NCBI GenBank assembly: GCA_018713375.1 | Contig: DVOV01000059.1 | Location: 1 to 16,608 of the forward strand | DNA length: 16,608 nt | Origin: Candidatus Scatomorpha stercorigallinarum | GTDB lineage: Bacteria; Bacillota_A; Clostridia; Oscillospirales; Oscillospiraceae | Reading direction: 5' to 3' | Shown here: piece after piece, positions 1 through 7,780 of the stretch | Layout: each line of letters opens with the position of its first letter | Position numbering within the stretch: position 1 is the stretch's first letter | The notes under the pieces: generated by a model | Told to the model about the DNA's origin: nothing | What the model saw: the letters and a program-made list of their open reading frames with translations, nothing else | The model's database searches: none | Program-made: the position numbers and the translations under genes

Positions 1-2
1 GC

Positions 3-203
3 CGGAAACTTTCCAAGCGCGAGGGCGATCTGAACATGGAGCCGCTGCGCGAGCGCTACACGCCGGAGAAGCTGACCGGGGTGCTGGCGTATCTCTGCGG
101 GCTCATCGACCGGCCGGAGAGCGTCCGGCCGCGGGAGCTGGTTGAGCACTTTGACTGGAACAAAGTCGCCCGGGAGGACGTCATTCTCCCCGATTGGGTC
201 TGA
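3..203 (+). CDS. C-terminal fragment of an unidentified protein (5' end outside window)
   Basis: An open frame enters from the left edge, starting with the first full codon at base 3, and stops at TGA 201-203. This leaves 66 residues, ending in LPDWV. Nearly every codon ends in G or C, as in the neighbouring genes, which is the main reason to accept it as coding. The fragment is charged and soluble-looking, with alternating Arg/Glu/Leu helices and no membrane segment. I do not recognise the family. Its last 23 bases overlap the 3' end of the convergent ATPase gene, and no terminator hairpin separates the two. It could be the tail of an enzyme or of a DNA-binding protein; the fragment alone does not decide. 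Confidence 0.7.
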   Translation, partial: RKLSKREGDLNMEPLRERYTPEKLTGVLAYLCGLIDRPESVRPRELVEHFDWNKVAREDVILPDWV

Positions 204-2649
204 ATTTCCGCCGGGCCTTCTCCGCGGCGTGGCGGCCGCGCGTCCTGGCGGAAATAAAGGTGTCGCGCACCTTGTCCTCGGCCATGGAGACGGCCTTCAG
301 CGCCGGCCAGGAGAGCAGGGCGAACACGCCGAGTATCAGCCCGCCGGCGAGGTCGATGCCGGAGAGGGTGAAGAGGTCCTTCAAAAACACCACGCAGAAG
401 GCGAAGCCGGCGGTGAGGAACACCATCAGCGCTTTCCGCAGCAGGTTGTAGGGCCGGCAGGTGCGGTGTACGACCAGCAGGCCCACGACGCCGAGGATGA
501 TGGTGCAGATGGTGCCCATCATGCTCTCGGATATCTCGAACACGAGGCAGAACAGGATGACGCCCACGATGAGGAACAGGTCCGTCAGCCCGCCCGGCAG
601 GGCACGGTAGAGCACGTTGGGCAGGAAGCGGCCCTTTATCCGCGTCGTGTTGGGCTCCATGGCGAGCACAAAGCCCGGCATGCCGATGGTGAGGGCGGAG
701 ATAAGGCTCATCTGCGAGCTCGTTACCGGATATGGCAGGGAGAAGAACAGCGTGATCAGGGCGAGCGCGAAGGAGAAGATGTTCTTCACGAGGAACAGCG
801 TTGCGGAGCGCTCGATGTTGTTTATGACGCGCCTGCCCTCGGCCACAACGCTGGGCATCGAGGCGAAATTCGAGTCGAGCAGCACGATGTGCGAGACCTG
901 GCTGGCGGCGTCGCTGCCGGAGGCCATGGCGATGGAGCAGTCGGCCTCCTTGAGCGCGAGCACGTCGTTCACGCCGTCGCCCGTCATGGCCACCGTGTGC
1001 CCCCGCGCTTTCAGCGCGCGCACGAAGCGCCGCTTCTGGTCGGGCGTCACGCGGCCGAACACGGTGTAGTCCTCGATGGCCGCGGCGATGTCCTCGTCCG
1101 TCTGCAATGTGCGCGCATCGACGTATTTTTCCGCTCCGGCGATGCCCGCGCGCTTGGCCACTTCGGAGACGGCCATGGCGTTGTCGCCGGAGATGACCTT
1201 GATGGCCACGCCCTGGCTGGCGAAATAGCGGAAGGTCTCCGGCGCCTCTTCGCGCACTTTGTTGGAAAGGAGGATGAGAGCGAGCGGCATCACGAGTTCC
1301 GTGACGGGCTTTTCGTCGTCCAGCGAGCCGTCGTAGAGCGCGAGCAGGAGTACGCGGCAGCCCTTGGCGCTGTAGCCGTCGATCAGCTCCTGGTATTTGC
1401 CGATGTCCCGACCGAGGAGGATGTCCGGAGCTCCGAGGAGATAGGTCTCGTCCTCGTGGAAGCTGACGCCGCCGTATTTCCTCGCGCTGGAGAAGGGCAG
1501 GGCCTTTTCCGCCTTCTGCTTCACCTCGCCGGTGAAGTAGCGGCGCAGGGCGGCCATGGTGTCGTTGTCCGCGCTCATCGCGGCCACGTAGTCGGACATT
1601 ATGAGCCTTATGTCGTCCTCCACGAAGCGGTCGGGGCAGAGCAGGGCCACGTCCTCCACGGTCATCTTGTTTTCCGTCACGGTGCCGGTCTTGTCCACGC
1701 AGAGCACGTCCACGCGCGCGAGGGTCTCGATGCAGCCCATGTCGTGCACGAGAGTTTTTTTCTGTGCCAGGCGCACCACGCCAGCGGCGAGGGCCATGCT
1801 GGTCAGCAGATAGAGCCCCTCCGGTATCATGCCTATCAGGGAGGCGACGGTGGCCACAACGCCGTCCTGCACGCTGCGGCCGAGCCAGGCGATCTCCTTC
1901 ACCGCCATGAGGATGCCGAGGGGGATTACCGCAATTCCGATTATCTGTACGAGCCGGGTGAGCGAGCGCATCATCTCGCTCTGCTGCGGCGGACGGGCGG
2001 CCTTGGCCTCCAGCGTCAGGCGGTTGGCGTAGCTGTCCGCGCCCACGCGCGTCAGCCGCGCGCGGCACTCGCCGGAGACTATGAAGCTGCCGCTGAGCAG
2101 CTCGGAGCCCGGGATTTTCTTTATTTCGTCCGCCTCGCCGGTGATGAGAGCCTCGTTGGCGGCGCACTCGCCGTCTATCACCACGGCGTCCGCGAAAATC
2201 TGGCTCCCGGCGGAGAAAACAACCACGTCGTCGCGCACCATCTCGGCCGTGGGTATCTGCCGCACGCGGCCGTCGCGGACAACGGCGCCCTTCGGCGCGG
2301 TGAGGAGGGTGAGCTTGTCGAGCGTTTTTTTGCTGCGCAGCTCCTGCACGATGCCGATGAGGATGTTCGCCACGACCACGCCGAGGAACATGATCTCCTT
2401 CACCGCGCCGACAACTACGACACAGGCCGCGAGCAGGAAAAAGAGCATGTTGAAATAGGTGAAGATGTTCGAGCGGATTATCTCGCCCACGGTCTTCCCG
2501 GGCGGCTCGATGGGCAGGTTTCCCCAGCCGGCGTCCATGCGCTCCTTCGCCTGCGCCGTGCTCAGGCCCTCGGCGGGCCTCGCCTCGAATACCGCCACGT
2601 CCCGCCTGAAGGGGAGTTCCGGCTCTTTTTTCTTTTTAAGCAGTTCCAT
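181..2649 (-). CDS. Cation-translocating P-type ATPase (CtpE/Exp7-like, probable Ca2+ transporter)
   Basis: This 822-residue membrane pump uses ATP to move a cation. The order is typical of the P-type family: cytosolic N-terminus, membrane segments near 61-82 and 86-104, an actuator domain with TGEA at 170-173 (Ala where many relatives have TGES), membrane segments near 232-254 and 264-292 carrying PEGL 276-279, the phosphorylation motif DKTGT with Asp319, the nucleotide domain, TGDGVND 556-562, and about six C-terminal helices from 614 to 785. There is no N-terminal metal-binding CxxC. The Pro-Glu-Gly-Leu motif and compact layout resemble the CtpE/Exp7 group, where calcium transport has been reported for mycobacterial CtpE; calcium here is an inference. 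The ATG at 2649 is the only usual start after an in-frame TAA. No Shine-Dalgarno precedes it, and an extended -10 lies only 7 bases upstream. The 3' end overlaps the convergent gene. Confidence 0.93.
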   Translation of the reverse strand: MELLKKKKEPELPFRRDVAVFEARPAEGLSTAQAKERMDAGWGNLPIEPPGKTVGEIIRSNIFTYFNMLFFLLAACVVVVGAVKEIMFLGVVVANILIGIVQELRSKKTLDKLTLLTAPKGAVVRDGRVRQIPTAEMVRDDVVVFSAGSQIFADAVVIDGECAANEALITGEADEIKKIPGSELLSGSFIVSGECRARLTRVGADSYANRLTLEAKAARPPQQSEMMRSLTRLVQIIGIAVIPLGILMAVKEIAWLGRSVQDGVVATVASLIGMIPEGLYLLTSMALAAGVVRLAQKKTLVHDMGCIETLARVDVLCVDKTGTVTENKMTVEDVALLCPDRFVEDDIRLIMSDYVAAMSADNDTMAALRRYFTGEVKQKAEKALPFSSARKYGGVSFHEDETYLLGAPDILLGRDIGKYQELIDGYSAKGCRVLLLALYDGSLDDEKPVTELVMPLALILLSNKVREEAPETFRYFASQGVAIKVISGDNAMAVSEVAKRAGIAGAEKYVDARTLQTDEDIAAAIEDYTVFGRVTPDQKRRFVRALKARGHTVAMTGDGVNDVLALKEADCSIAMASGSDAASQVSHIVLLDSNFASMPSVVAEGRRVINNIERSATLFLVKNIFSFALALITLFFSLPYPVTSSQMSLISALTIGMPGFVLAMEPNTTRIKGRFLPNVLYRALPGGLTDLFLIVGVILFCLVFEISESMMGTICTIILGVVGLLVVHRTCRPYNLLRKALMVFLTAGFAFCVVFLKDLFTLSGIDLAGGLILGVFALLSWPALKAVSMAEDKVRDTFISARTRGRHAAEKARRKFRPNRGE

Positions 2650-2656
2650 AAGCGTA

Positions 2657-2665
2657 ATTTTAGCA
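2657..2665 (-). promoter_or_regulatory. Extended -10 promoter for the ATPase gene, abutting its start codon
   Basis: On the minus strand TGC-TAAAAT (bases 2665 to 2657) matches an extended -10 element, and the ATG follows after only 7 bases. Transcription would begin at or within about two bases of the start codon. No good -35 is seen at 17 bp. The element is close to consensus, but its use is inferred. Confidence 0.5.
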
Positions 2666-2745
2666 CAGGGCGGGCCAAAGTAACAGTAAATTATTTGTTA
2701 ATATGGAAGGGACGGAGGAAAAAAGAGAAAATTGCTCGTTCCGTC

Positions 2746-2774
2746 TTGCATAACGGCAGCGAGTATGGTAATAT
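2746..2774 (+). promoter_or_regulatory. Sigma-A promoter of the surface-protein gene
   Basis: TTGCAT (2746-2751) and TAATAT (2769-2774) are separated by exactly 17 bp, and the -10 is preceded by TGG, making it an extended -10. The predicted start near 2781 leaves a leader of about 60 bases that ends in a strong AGGAGG (2829-2834). This is one of the best matches to a vegetative promoter in the window, fitting high expression of a surface protein. Confidence 0.75.
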
Positions 2775-2839
2775 GACATTTACATAATACCCGGTTGTTA
2801 CATACTATGAATACCAATGGAAACAATAGGAGGTAGGAA

Positions 2840-5800
2840 ATGAAATCGAGGATGAAAAAGCTCCTGGCCGCGGCGCTGGCGCTCTGCCTGATAGCCGCAA
2901 TGGTCCCGGGTGCAGCATTGGCGGCAAGTACGCCGACGGGGCCGTTTGAACACTGGAACGTAACAGCGACTGCAAAAGCTTACAGTAACACGCTTAGTGC
3001 CGCGTTGAGTGCTATTAAAAACTTCGACGAAGGCAACAAGATTATAACACTTGTTGATGACTATACCATCACAGGCTCAGAAACCTTGCCGGAAGGGGTC
3101 AAGTTTGTCGTCAGCGAGGATGCTCAACTTACGATCAGTGGTGCGCTTATTGTCGCGGGCGAATTTGACGTCAACAGCGCGCTGGCGCTCAGCGGCACAT
3201 TGACGATAAACAGCAACGAAGCAGAAATAAGCAGCATTAGGATCAGCAACAATGGCACACTTGCTGTTAATGGAGAGTTGGAGCTGAATGGTGCCCTGAC
3301 CGTTGACGACGGCAATGTTACGGTTAATGGCACCCTGAAGCAGTCCGGAGTGCTTAGCGTTGGAGACAACACAGTAACGGTAAGCGCAAACGGTAGGCTC
3401 GTGCTGGATGGGACGCTTAACATCGGAAACGGCGGCACTGTAACAGCAAATGGCACGATTGAGAATAATGGCAGCATTGTTTTGGCGTCTGCTGAGCAGA
3501 TGAATGACATAGCTACCCTTGATGTTAATCAGGCCATGACTGGCAACGGCGACATAAGCTTGGGCAAGAGGGCCACAGCATCTTTCCCTGATGGGCAGTT
3601 TCTATCTGGTGAAGTTACCATTGCCGATGAGGCGGTTATAACTGGCAGCAGCGAACTTATCGTGAAAGGCAAAACTACTGTTGAAGCCGGTGGCCAGATT
3701 GACGTAACGAATCTTTCAATTGTCAGCGGTTCCGTAAACAATTCAGGTACGATAGCCGCCAGCGTGGAAGTCAATAATGGCGCCTCTCTTACAATTGACG
3801 ATAAGGACGCCAAAGTTACAGGACAGGTTACTGTCCACGGAACCTTAAACGTCGAGCTTGGCGTGCGCGACGAGTTCACGATGCCCGGCATAAGCGGAAA
3901 AGGTACCGTCAATATTACTGGCGGCACAGTTACTATGAGCGCGTACAACTTCGAAGGCACGACGAATGTCAGCAATGGCACGACGTTCATAGTCGGCGGC
4001 ACAGAGAAAGTCGGCAAGAATTCTATTAATGGTGCTGTTAAGTTTACGGATGAAGGCAGCACGACTGTTATGACCATTAATGGAAATGCTACTGTTAATG
4101 GAGTTTATACAGTTCCTTCTTCTGAAAAGCTGGTCGTTGAAGACGGAGCAACTCTTGATGTTGCCAACAACCTGACGGTTGAAGGCCAGCTGGTAGTCGA
4201 CGGAAATGTTAATATAAACTCCAATCGAAATCTCAAAACAAATAGCCCTCTGACAGGCAACGGCAAGATTTATGTTACTGGCCAGCTCTATAATGCAAAC
4301 ACCTCTGCTGCTGGAAATATAGAAATACAGATAATCGATGATGGTTTGGTTTACAGTCAGACCACAGATTTGGGCGACAATATTCCTAACGGCGAGACAA
4401 CTGGCGGGGGCAGTGGCTACAGTGCCGTCTGGCAGCGCCGCGAGGGCAGCAACTACAAAATTAAGGTTGTTCCCGGTAATAACGGCGACGTGATCAATCC
4501 TCCCAGCTCCGGCGTCTCCGGCACGCAGGTGTCCATCACCGCTTCCCCGGCTGATGGCTATATGGTTGACCAGGACAACACATACTATATGGTGGGCGGG
4601 AAGCGCTACGATTCGATCGGCGTGAATAGCAATACCAATGTCTGCACTTTTACCATGCCTGAGAATGAAGTAACCGTTCATATCAACTTCAAAAAGGCCG
4701 AGAACACCTCCACCACCACTGAGGGCAACATCACGGTCGTCACCAACCACAATGGCAACGGCACTGTGAACGCAAGCATCAACGGGCGCGTCGTCACCGT
4801 CACCGTCCGCGCGAACACCAATTACGTCATCAACACCGTCAGCATCGCCGGCAGGGGCCAGACCGTAGCCACCGACGCCAAGAGCGGCACCTACAGCTAC
4901 ACCGTCCCCGGCACGAGCGACGCCACCGTCGAGGTCTATGTCACCTTCAAGAGCGACGATTTTGAGGTCACCCTCACCAACTACACCTATGACGACGGGC
5001 GCATCAGCCTGAGCAGCGGCACGACCACAACCGGCCGCTATGCCGAGGGCAAGCGCGTTTACATCTACGCTTACCCCGACAGGGACTTCTACGTCCGCAG
5101 CCTGACCATCACCCGCACCGATAACGGTCAGACCGTGAACTACTACGAGAGCAGTTCCAGCGACGACGTGTTCTACTTCGACATGCCGGCCAGCGACGTC
5201 ACCGTCAGGGCCTACTTCACCGACGGCGTCTATGAGATCGCCACCGACATCGACGGCAGCGGCCGCCTGACCATCACCGGCGAGGACGGCAACGTAACCG
5301 ATGTGGCGGAAGAGGGCGAGGAGATCCGCATCACCGCCAGCGCCAACAACAACAACTACCGCCTGGGCGACCTCTATGTCACCTATACCGACTCCGACGA
5401 CGAGGACCAGGTCATCTACCCCGAGGTCGAGTATAAGAACAACGGCAACGTCGATTACTACTGGTTCGAGATGCCCGAGTACGACGTGGAGATCTACGCC
5501 GACTTCGGCGAGGGCGATTACGTCGCCTGGATCGACCGCAGCGACATGAAGAATGGCACCATCCGCGTCAGCCCCAACGTGGCCGATGAGGACGACACCG
5601 TCAGCATTTACGTCACGCCCGACACGGGCTATCAGCTGGACGAGCTCATCGTTGAGGACGAGGACGGCCACGACGTGACCACCACTTCCCTCGCCAGCGG
5701 CACGCGCTACACCTTCCGTATGCCGGACAGCGACGTGACGGTCACCGCCACCTTCAAGTCCCGCAGCTACAGCAGCAACTTCACCGACGTGCCGCGCTAT

Positions 5801-6322
5801 GAGTGGTACTACGAGGCTGTGTCCTACGTGGCCAGCGAGGGCCTGATGAACGGCGTGAGCACCACGCAGTTCAACCCGAACGGCACCGCCAGCCGCGCGC
5901 AGATCGTCACCATCCTGTGGCGTCTGGCCGGCGAGCCCAGCGCCCTCACCGGCGCGTTCACGGACGTGCCCGCGGGGCAGTACTACTCCACCGCCGTGGC
6001 TTGGGCCTCCCGCCAGGGCATCGTCACCGGCGTGGGCAACAACCGCTTTGAGCCCAACAGCAACATCACCCGCGAGCAGCTGGCCGTGATACTCTACCGC
6101 TACGCGCAGGACGCCGGCTACACCACCAGCGCCAGCGCCAACATCACGGGCTATTATGACTACGCGCGCGTGAATTCCTACGCCCGCACGGCTATGAGCT
6201 GGGCGGTCGGCGCCGGCCTCATCACCGGCACCAGCACCACCACGCTCAGCCCGCAGGACACCGCCACCCGCGCCCAGGTGGCCACCATACTGATGCGCTT
6301 CTGCGAGAACATCGCGAAGTAA
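2840..6322 (+). CDS. Secreted SLH-anchored surface protein with beta-helix and InlB-like repeats
   Basis: The product has 1160 residues. A signal peptide (1-28, cleavage after ALA) sends it across the membrane. Residues about 95-500 are short Gly/Asn/Thr/Val repeats such as LxVNGxL and VTVNGTL, typical of a right-handed beta-helix passenger. After a Gly-rich linker (520-528), residues about 535-975 hold five or six units ending in a MPxxDVTVxAxF-like strand, resembling the divergent InlB B-repeat family. Three SLH domains close the protein (about 980-1033, 1039-1093 and 1102-1158) with the motifs ASRAQ, ITREQ and ATRAQ. These domains normally bind pyruvylated secondary wall polymer, so it should coat the cell wall. 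AGGAGG precedes the ATG. Codon use is strongly uneven: GC-rich signal peptide, AT-richer beta-helix, very GC-rich C-terminal half. The role (S-layer-like coat or adhesin) is inferred. Confidence 0.93.
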   Translation: MKSRMKKLLAAALALCLIAAMVPGAALAASTPTGPFEHWNVTATAKAYSNTLSAALSAIKNFDEGNKIITLVDDYTITGSETLPEGVKFVVSEDAQLTISGALIVAGEFDVNSALALSGTLTINSNEAEISSIRISNNGTLAVNGELELNGALTVDDGNVTVNGTLKQSGVLSVGDNTVTVSANGRLVLDGTLNIGNGGTVTANGTIENNGSIVLASAEQMNDIATLDVNQAMTGNGDISLGKRATASFPDGQFLSGEVTIADEAVITGSSELIVKGKTTVEAGGQIDVTNLSIVSGSVNNSGTIAASVEVNNGASLTIDDKDAKVTGQVTVHGTLNVELGVRDEFTMPGISGKGTVNITGGTVTMSAYNFEGTTNVSNGTTFIVGGTEKVGKNSINGAVKFTDEGSTTVMTINGNATVNGVYTVPSSEKLVVEDGATLDVANNLTVEGQLVVDGNVNINSNRNLKTNSPLTGNGKIYVTGQLYNANTSAAGNIEIQIIDDGLVYSQTTDLGDNIPNGETTGGGSGYSAVWQRREGSNYKIKVVPGNNGDVINPPSSGVSGTQVSITASPADGYMVDQDNTYYMVGGKRYDSIGVNSNTNVCTFTMPENEVTVHINFKKAENTSTTTEGNITVVTNHNGNGTVNASINGRVVTVTVRANTNYVINTVSIAGRGQTVATDAKSGTYSYTVPGTSDATVEVYVTFKSDDFEVTLTNYTYDDGRISLSSGTTTTGRYAEGKRVYIYAYPDRDFYVRSLTITRTDNGQTVNYYESSSSDDVFYFDMPASDVTVRAYFTDGVYEIATDIDGSGRLTITGEDGNVTDVAEEGEEIRITASANNNNYRLGDLYVTYTDSDDEDQVIYPEVEYKNNGNVDYYWFEMPEYDVEIYADFGEGDYVAWIDRSDMKNGTIRVSPNVADEDDTVSIYVTPDTGYQLDELIVEDEDGHDVTTTSLASGTRYTFRMPDSDVTVTATFKSRSYSSNFTDVPRYEWYYEAVSYVASEGLMNGVSTTQFNPNGTASRAQIVTILWRLAGEPSALTGAFTDVPAGQYYSTAVAWASRQGIVTGVGNNRFEPNSNITREQLAVILYRYAQDAGYTTSASANITGYYDYARVNSYARTAMSWAVGAGLITGTSTTTLSPQDTATRAQVATILMRFCENIAK
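3122..4280 (+). repeat. Degenerate coding repeats of the beta-helix region
   Basis: Codons for about residues 95-480 repeatedly encode short strands with Asn-Gly or Gly-Thr turns. At DNA level, AATGGCAC and close variants recur (for example near 3250, 3328, 3450 and 3973). The repeats are imperfect at both DNA and protein level, with variable spacing, so they are a protein fold signature rather than a tandem satellite. Short recurring words could still permit length variation by recombination. Confidence 0.6.
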
Positions 6323-6331
6323 GCTGAAGGC

Positions 6332-6368
6332 AAAAAACGCCGCCCCCTCGCAGGAGGGGGCGGTTTTT
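6332..6368. terminator. Bidirectional intrinsic terminator between convergent genes
   Basis: A perfect 10-bp stem, CCGCCCCCTC (6340-6349) with GAGGGGGCGG (6354-6363), and a 4-base loop are followed by T5 (6364-6368) on the plus strand. An A6 run (6332-6337) on the other side becomes a T-run on the minus strand. It lies just past the surface-protein stop at 6322 and just past the leftward gene ending at 6377, so it can end both transcripts. Confidence 0.9.
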
Positions 6369-6376
6369 GCGCCGTT

Positions 6377-6646
6377 TTATTTCGTTTCCCGCTTGCGGCG
6401 GCGGACGGCGTCGGAGAGCAGGTATTCTATCTGCCCGTTGATGGAGCGGAAATCCTCCTCCGCCCAGGCGGCAATCTCGTCCCACAGAGTGGGCGAGAGG
6501 CGGAGCAGGAGCTGCTTTTTCGCGCCCTCCTTGGCCTTCAGCGCCTTTTCGCGCTGCTTGACCTCCTGCTCGAGGGCAGCGATGCGCGCGAGGCGCGCTT
6601 CCAGCTGCGCCTCGCGCTCTTCCGGGCTCATTTTGCGCTCCGCCAT
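6377..6646 (-). CDS. Coiled-coil plus Arc-type ribbon-helix-helix DNA-binding protein
   Basis: This small cytosolic protein has 89 residues. Residues about 7-45 are an acidic/basic heptad-rich helix ([18 protein letters not shown]) that should form a coiled coil. Residues 44-85 match the Arc-like ribbon-helix-helix fold: a strand KKQLLLRLS, helix [12 protein letters not shown], then [17 protein letters not shown]. The [10 protein letters not shown] segment is typical of Arc-family proteins, which bind DNA as dimers through the N-terminal strand. The start ATG shares one base with the TGA of the SPFH gene (sequence TGATG), so translation is probably coupled and the two products made together. 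Targets are unknown; autoregulation of the pair would be the default guess. The terminator at 6332-6368 ends the transcript. Confidence 0.85.
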   Translation of the reverse strand: MAERKMSPEEREAQLEARLARIAALEQEVKQREKALKAKEGAKKQLLLRLSPTLWDEIAAWAEEDFRSINGQIEYLLSDAVRRRKRETK

Positions 6647-7668
6647 CAGTACAACGACCCGCTGTTGACCACGGGCTGCGCGTCGTGGTTGCCGCAGAGC
6701 ACGACGAGCAGGTTGGAGACCATGGCCGCTTTGCGCTCCTCGTCCAGGAGCACGATCTCATCCTGGCCCAGGCGGTCGATGGCCATTTTCACCATGCCCA
6801 CGGCGCCGTCCACGATCTTCTGCCGCGCGGCGATGATGGCCGCCGCCTGCTGCCGCTGAAGCATGGCCGCCGCGATCTCCTCGGCGTAGGCGAGGTGGGT
6901 GATGCGCACCTCCTCGACCACGATGCCGGCCACCTCAACGCGCTTTTGCAGCTCGCTCTTCATGCTGCCGGCGATTTCCTGGCTGGAGCCGCGCAGGGTC
7001 TTTTCCCCGGCGGAGTCGGCGTCCTCATCGTCCATGATGTCGTAGGGGTAGAGGCGCGCCACGTTGCGCACGGTGGAATCCGTCTGGTTGGAGAGGAAGG
7101 AGGGGTAGTCCTCCACGTTGAACACGGCCTTGGTGGGGTCGGCCACGCGCCAGATGACCACCGCGCCGATGATGATGGGGTTGCCCAGCACGTCGTTGAC
7201 TTTCTGCCGGCCGTTGTCCAGCGTCATCGTCTTGAGGGAGATGCGCTGGCGGGTGGTTATGATCTGCGTGGTGGAACTGGGGTTGCCGCCAACTTCCTTT
7301 TCCTTTTTGGCCTTCTCGGCTGCCGCCTTGTCATAGGCGGGGCAGACGGAGCTGCAAAAGGGGTTTACGAAGTAGTAGCCTGCCTTGCTGATGGTGCCGT
7401 GGTATTCGCCGAACAGCGTCAGCACCAGCGCCTCGTTGGGCCGCACGGCCTTCAGGCCCGCCAGGACGATGAAAAAGGCCACGAACATGGCGATGCCGAG
7501 CACGAGCAGCAGCACGGCCGGGAAGGCGACTTCGTTCTCAAACAGCGCGACGGAAAGTACCATCATCAGGATGCTGACGATGAGCATGGCGAGGTCGAGC
7601 AGCAGCACGGGGATGCCCTTGTGCGGCGACAGCTCCCGCGCGGCGACTTCGGTGCGTTCTTCATTCAT
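6646..7668 (-). CDS. SPFH/Band 7 domain membrane protein
   Basis: This 340-residue membrane protein has two N-terminal hydrophobic segments (about 20-43 and 49-72). An SPFH/prohibitin-like domain starts at [15 protein letters not shown] (73-87) and continues through VIWRVADP (171-178) and the [16 protein letters not shown] stretch (254-269). A helical, Gln/Ala-rich tail after 270 is the usual oligomerisation region of such proteins. SPFH proteins assemble into large membrane rings or microdomains and scaffold or protect other membrane proteins. The insert around 112-135 is Lys/Glu-rich. GGAGG lies 8 bases before the ATG, and a strong promoter sits just upstream. The gene is co-transcribed with the following RHH gene through a TGATG junction. 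Which membrane process it serves cannot be read from the sequence. Confidence 0.9.
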   Translation of the reverse strand: MNEERTEVAARELSPHKGIPVLLLDLAMLIVSILMMVLSVALFENEVAFPAVLLLVLGIAMFVAFFIVLAGLKAVRPNEALVLTLFGEYHGTISKAGYYFVNPFCSSVCPAYDKAAAEKAKKEKEVGGNPSSTTQIITTRQRISLKTMTLDNGRQKVNDVLGNPIIIGAVVIWRVADPTKAVFNVEDYPSFLSNQTDSTVRNVARLYPYDIMDDEDADSAGEKTLRGSSQEIAGSMKSELQKRVEVAGIVVEEVRITHLAYAEEIAAAMLQRQQAAAIIAARQKIVDGAVGMVKMAIDRLGQDEIVLLDEERKAAMVSNLLVVLCGNHDAQPVVNSGSLY

Positions 7669-7703
7669 AGCTTTGGCCTCCCTGATATTGATTTGATATC
7701 ACA

Positions 7704-7733
7704 TATATATCATACCACGGGCGGCCCTGTCAA
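7704..7733 (-). promoter_or_regulatory. Sigma-A promoter of the SPFH-RHH operon
   Basis: On the minus strand a perfect -35 TTGACA (7733-7728) is followed after 18 bp by an extended -10, TGA-TATATA (-10 at 7709-7704). The predicted start near 7697 gives a short leader of about 29 bases with GGAGG. The surrounding alternating TA stretch makes the exact -10 register slightly uncertain. Confidence 0.8.
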
Positions 7734-7744
7734 TACCCGGATGC

Positions 7745-7773
7745 AAAAAAACGCCCCGCTCGCAAGCGGGGCG
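7745..7773 (-). terminator. Intrinsic terminator of the cysteine-rich gene
   Basis: Read on the minus strand, a 9-bp perfect stem CGCCCCGCT / AGCGGGGCG (7773-7765 with 7760-7752) and a 4-base loop are followed by T7 (7751-7745). It lies 8 bases past the stop at 7781 and upstream of the SPFH promoter, so it insulates that operon. Confidence 0.9.
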
Positions 7774-7780
7774 CTGTCGC

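Noticed and set aside
142..2787. Very long rightward open frame (881 codons) opposite the ATPase
   Set aside because: Its His/Gly/Glu/Ala-rich product has no domain, and it is the expected antisense shadow of a GC-rich gene whose minus-strand product has every P-type ATPase motif.
3122..4280. Recurring short words in the surface-protein gene considered as a CRISPR or tandem satellite
   Set aside because: They are irregular in spacing and sequence and stay in frame as beta-helix turns; there is no repeat-spacer pattern.
3845..5671. 608-codon leftward open frame opposite the surface-protein gene
   Set aside because: The product is low-complexity Val/Asp/Gly/Ala generated by complementing GNC-type codons. 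No ribosome binding site or domain is visible, and the plus strand encodes a clear SLH protein.
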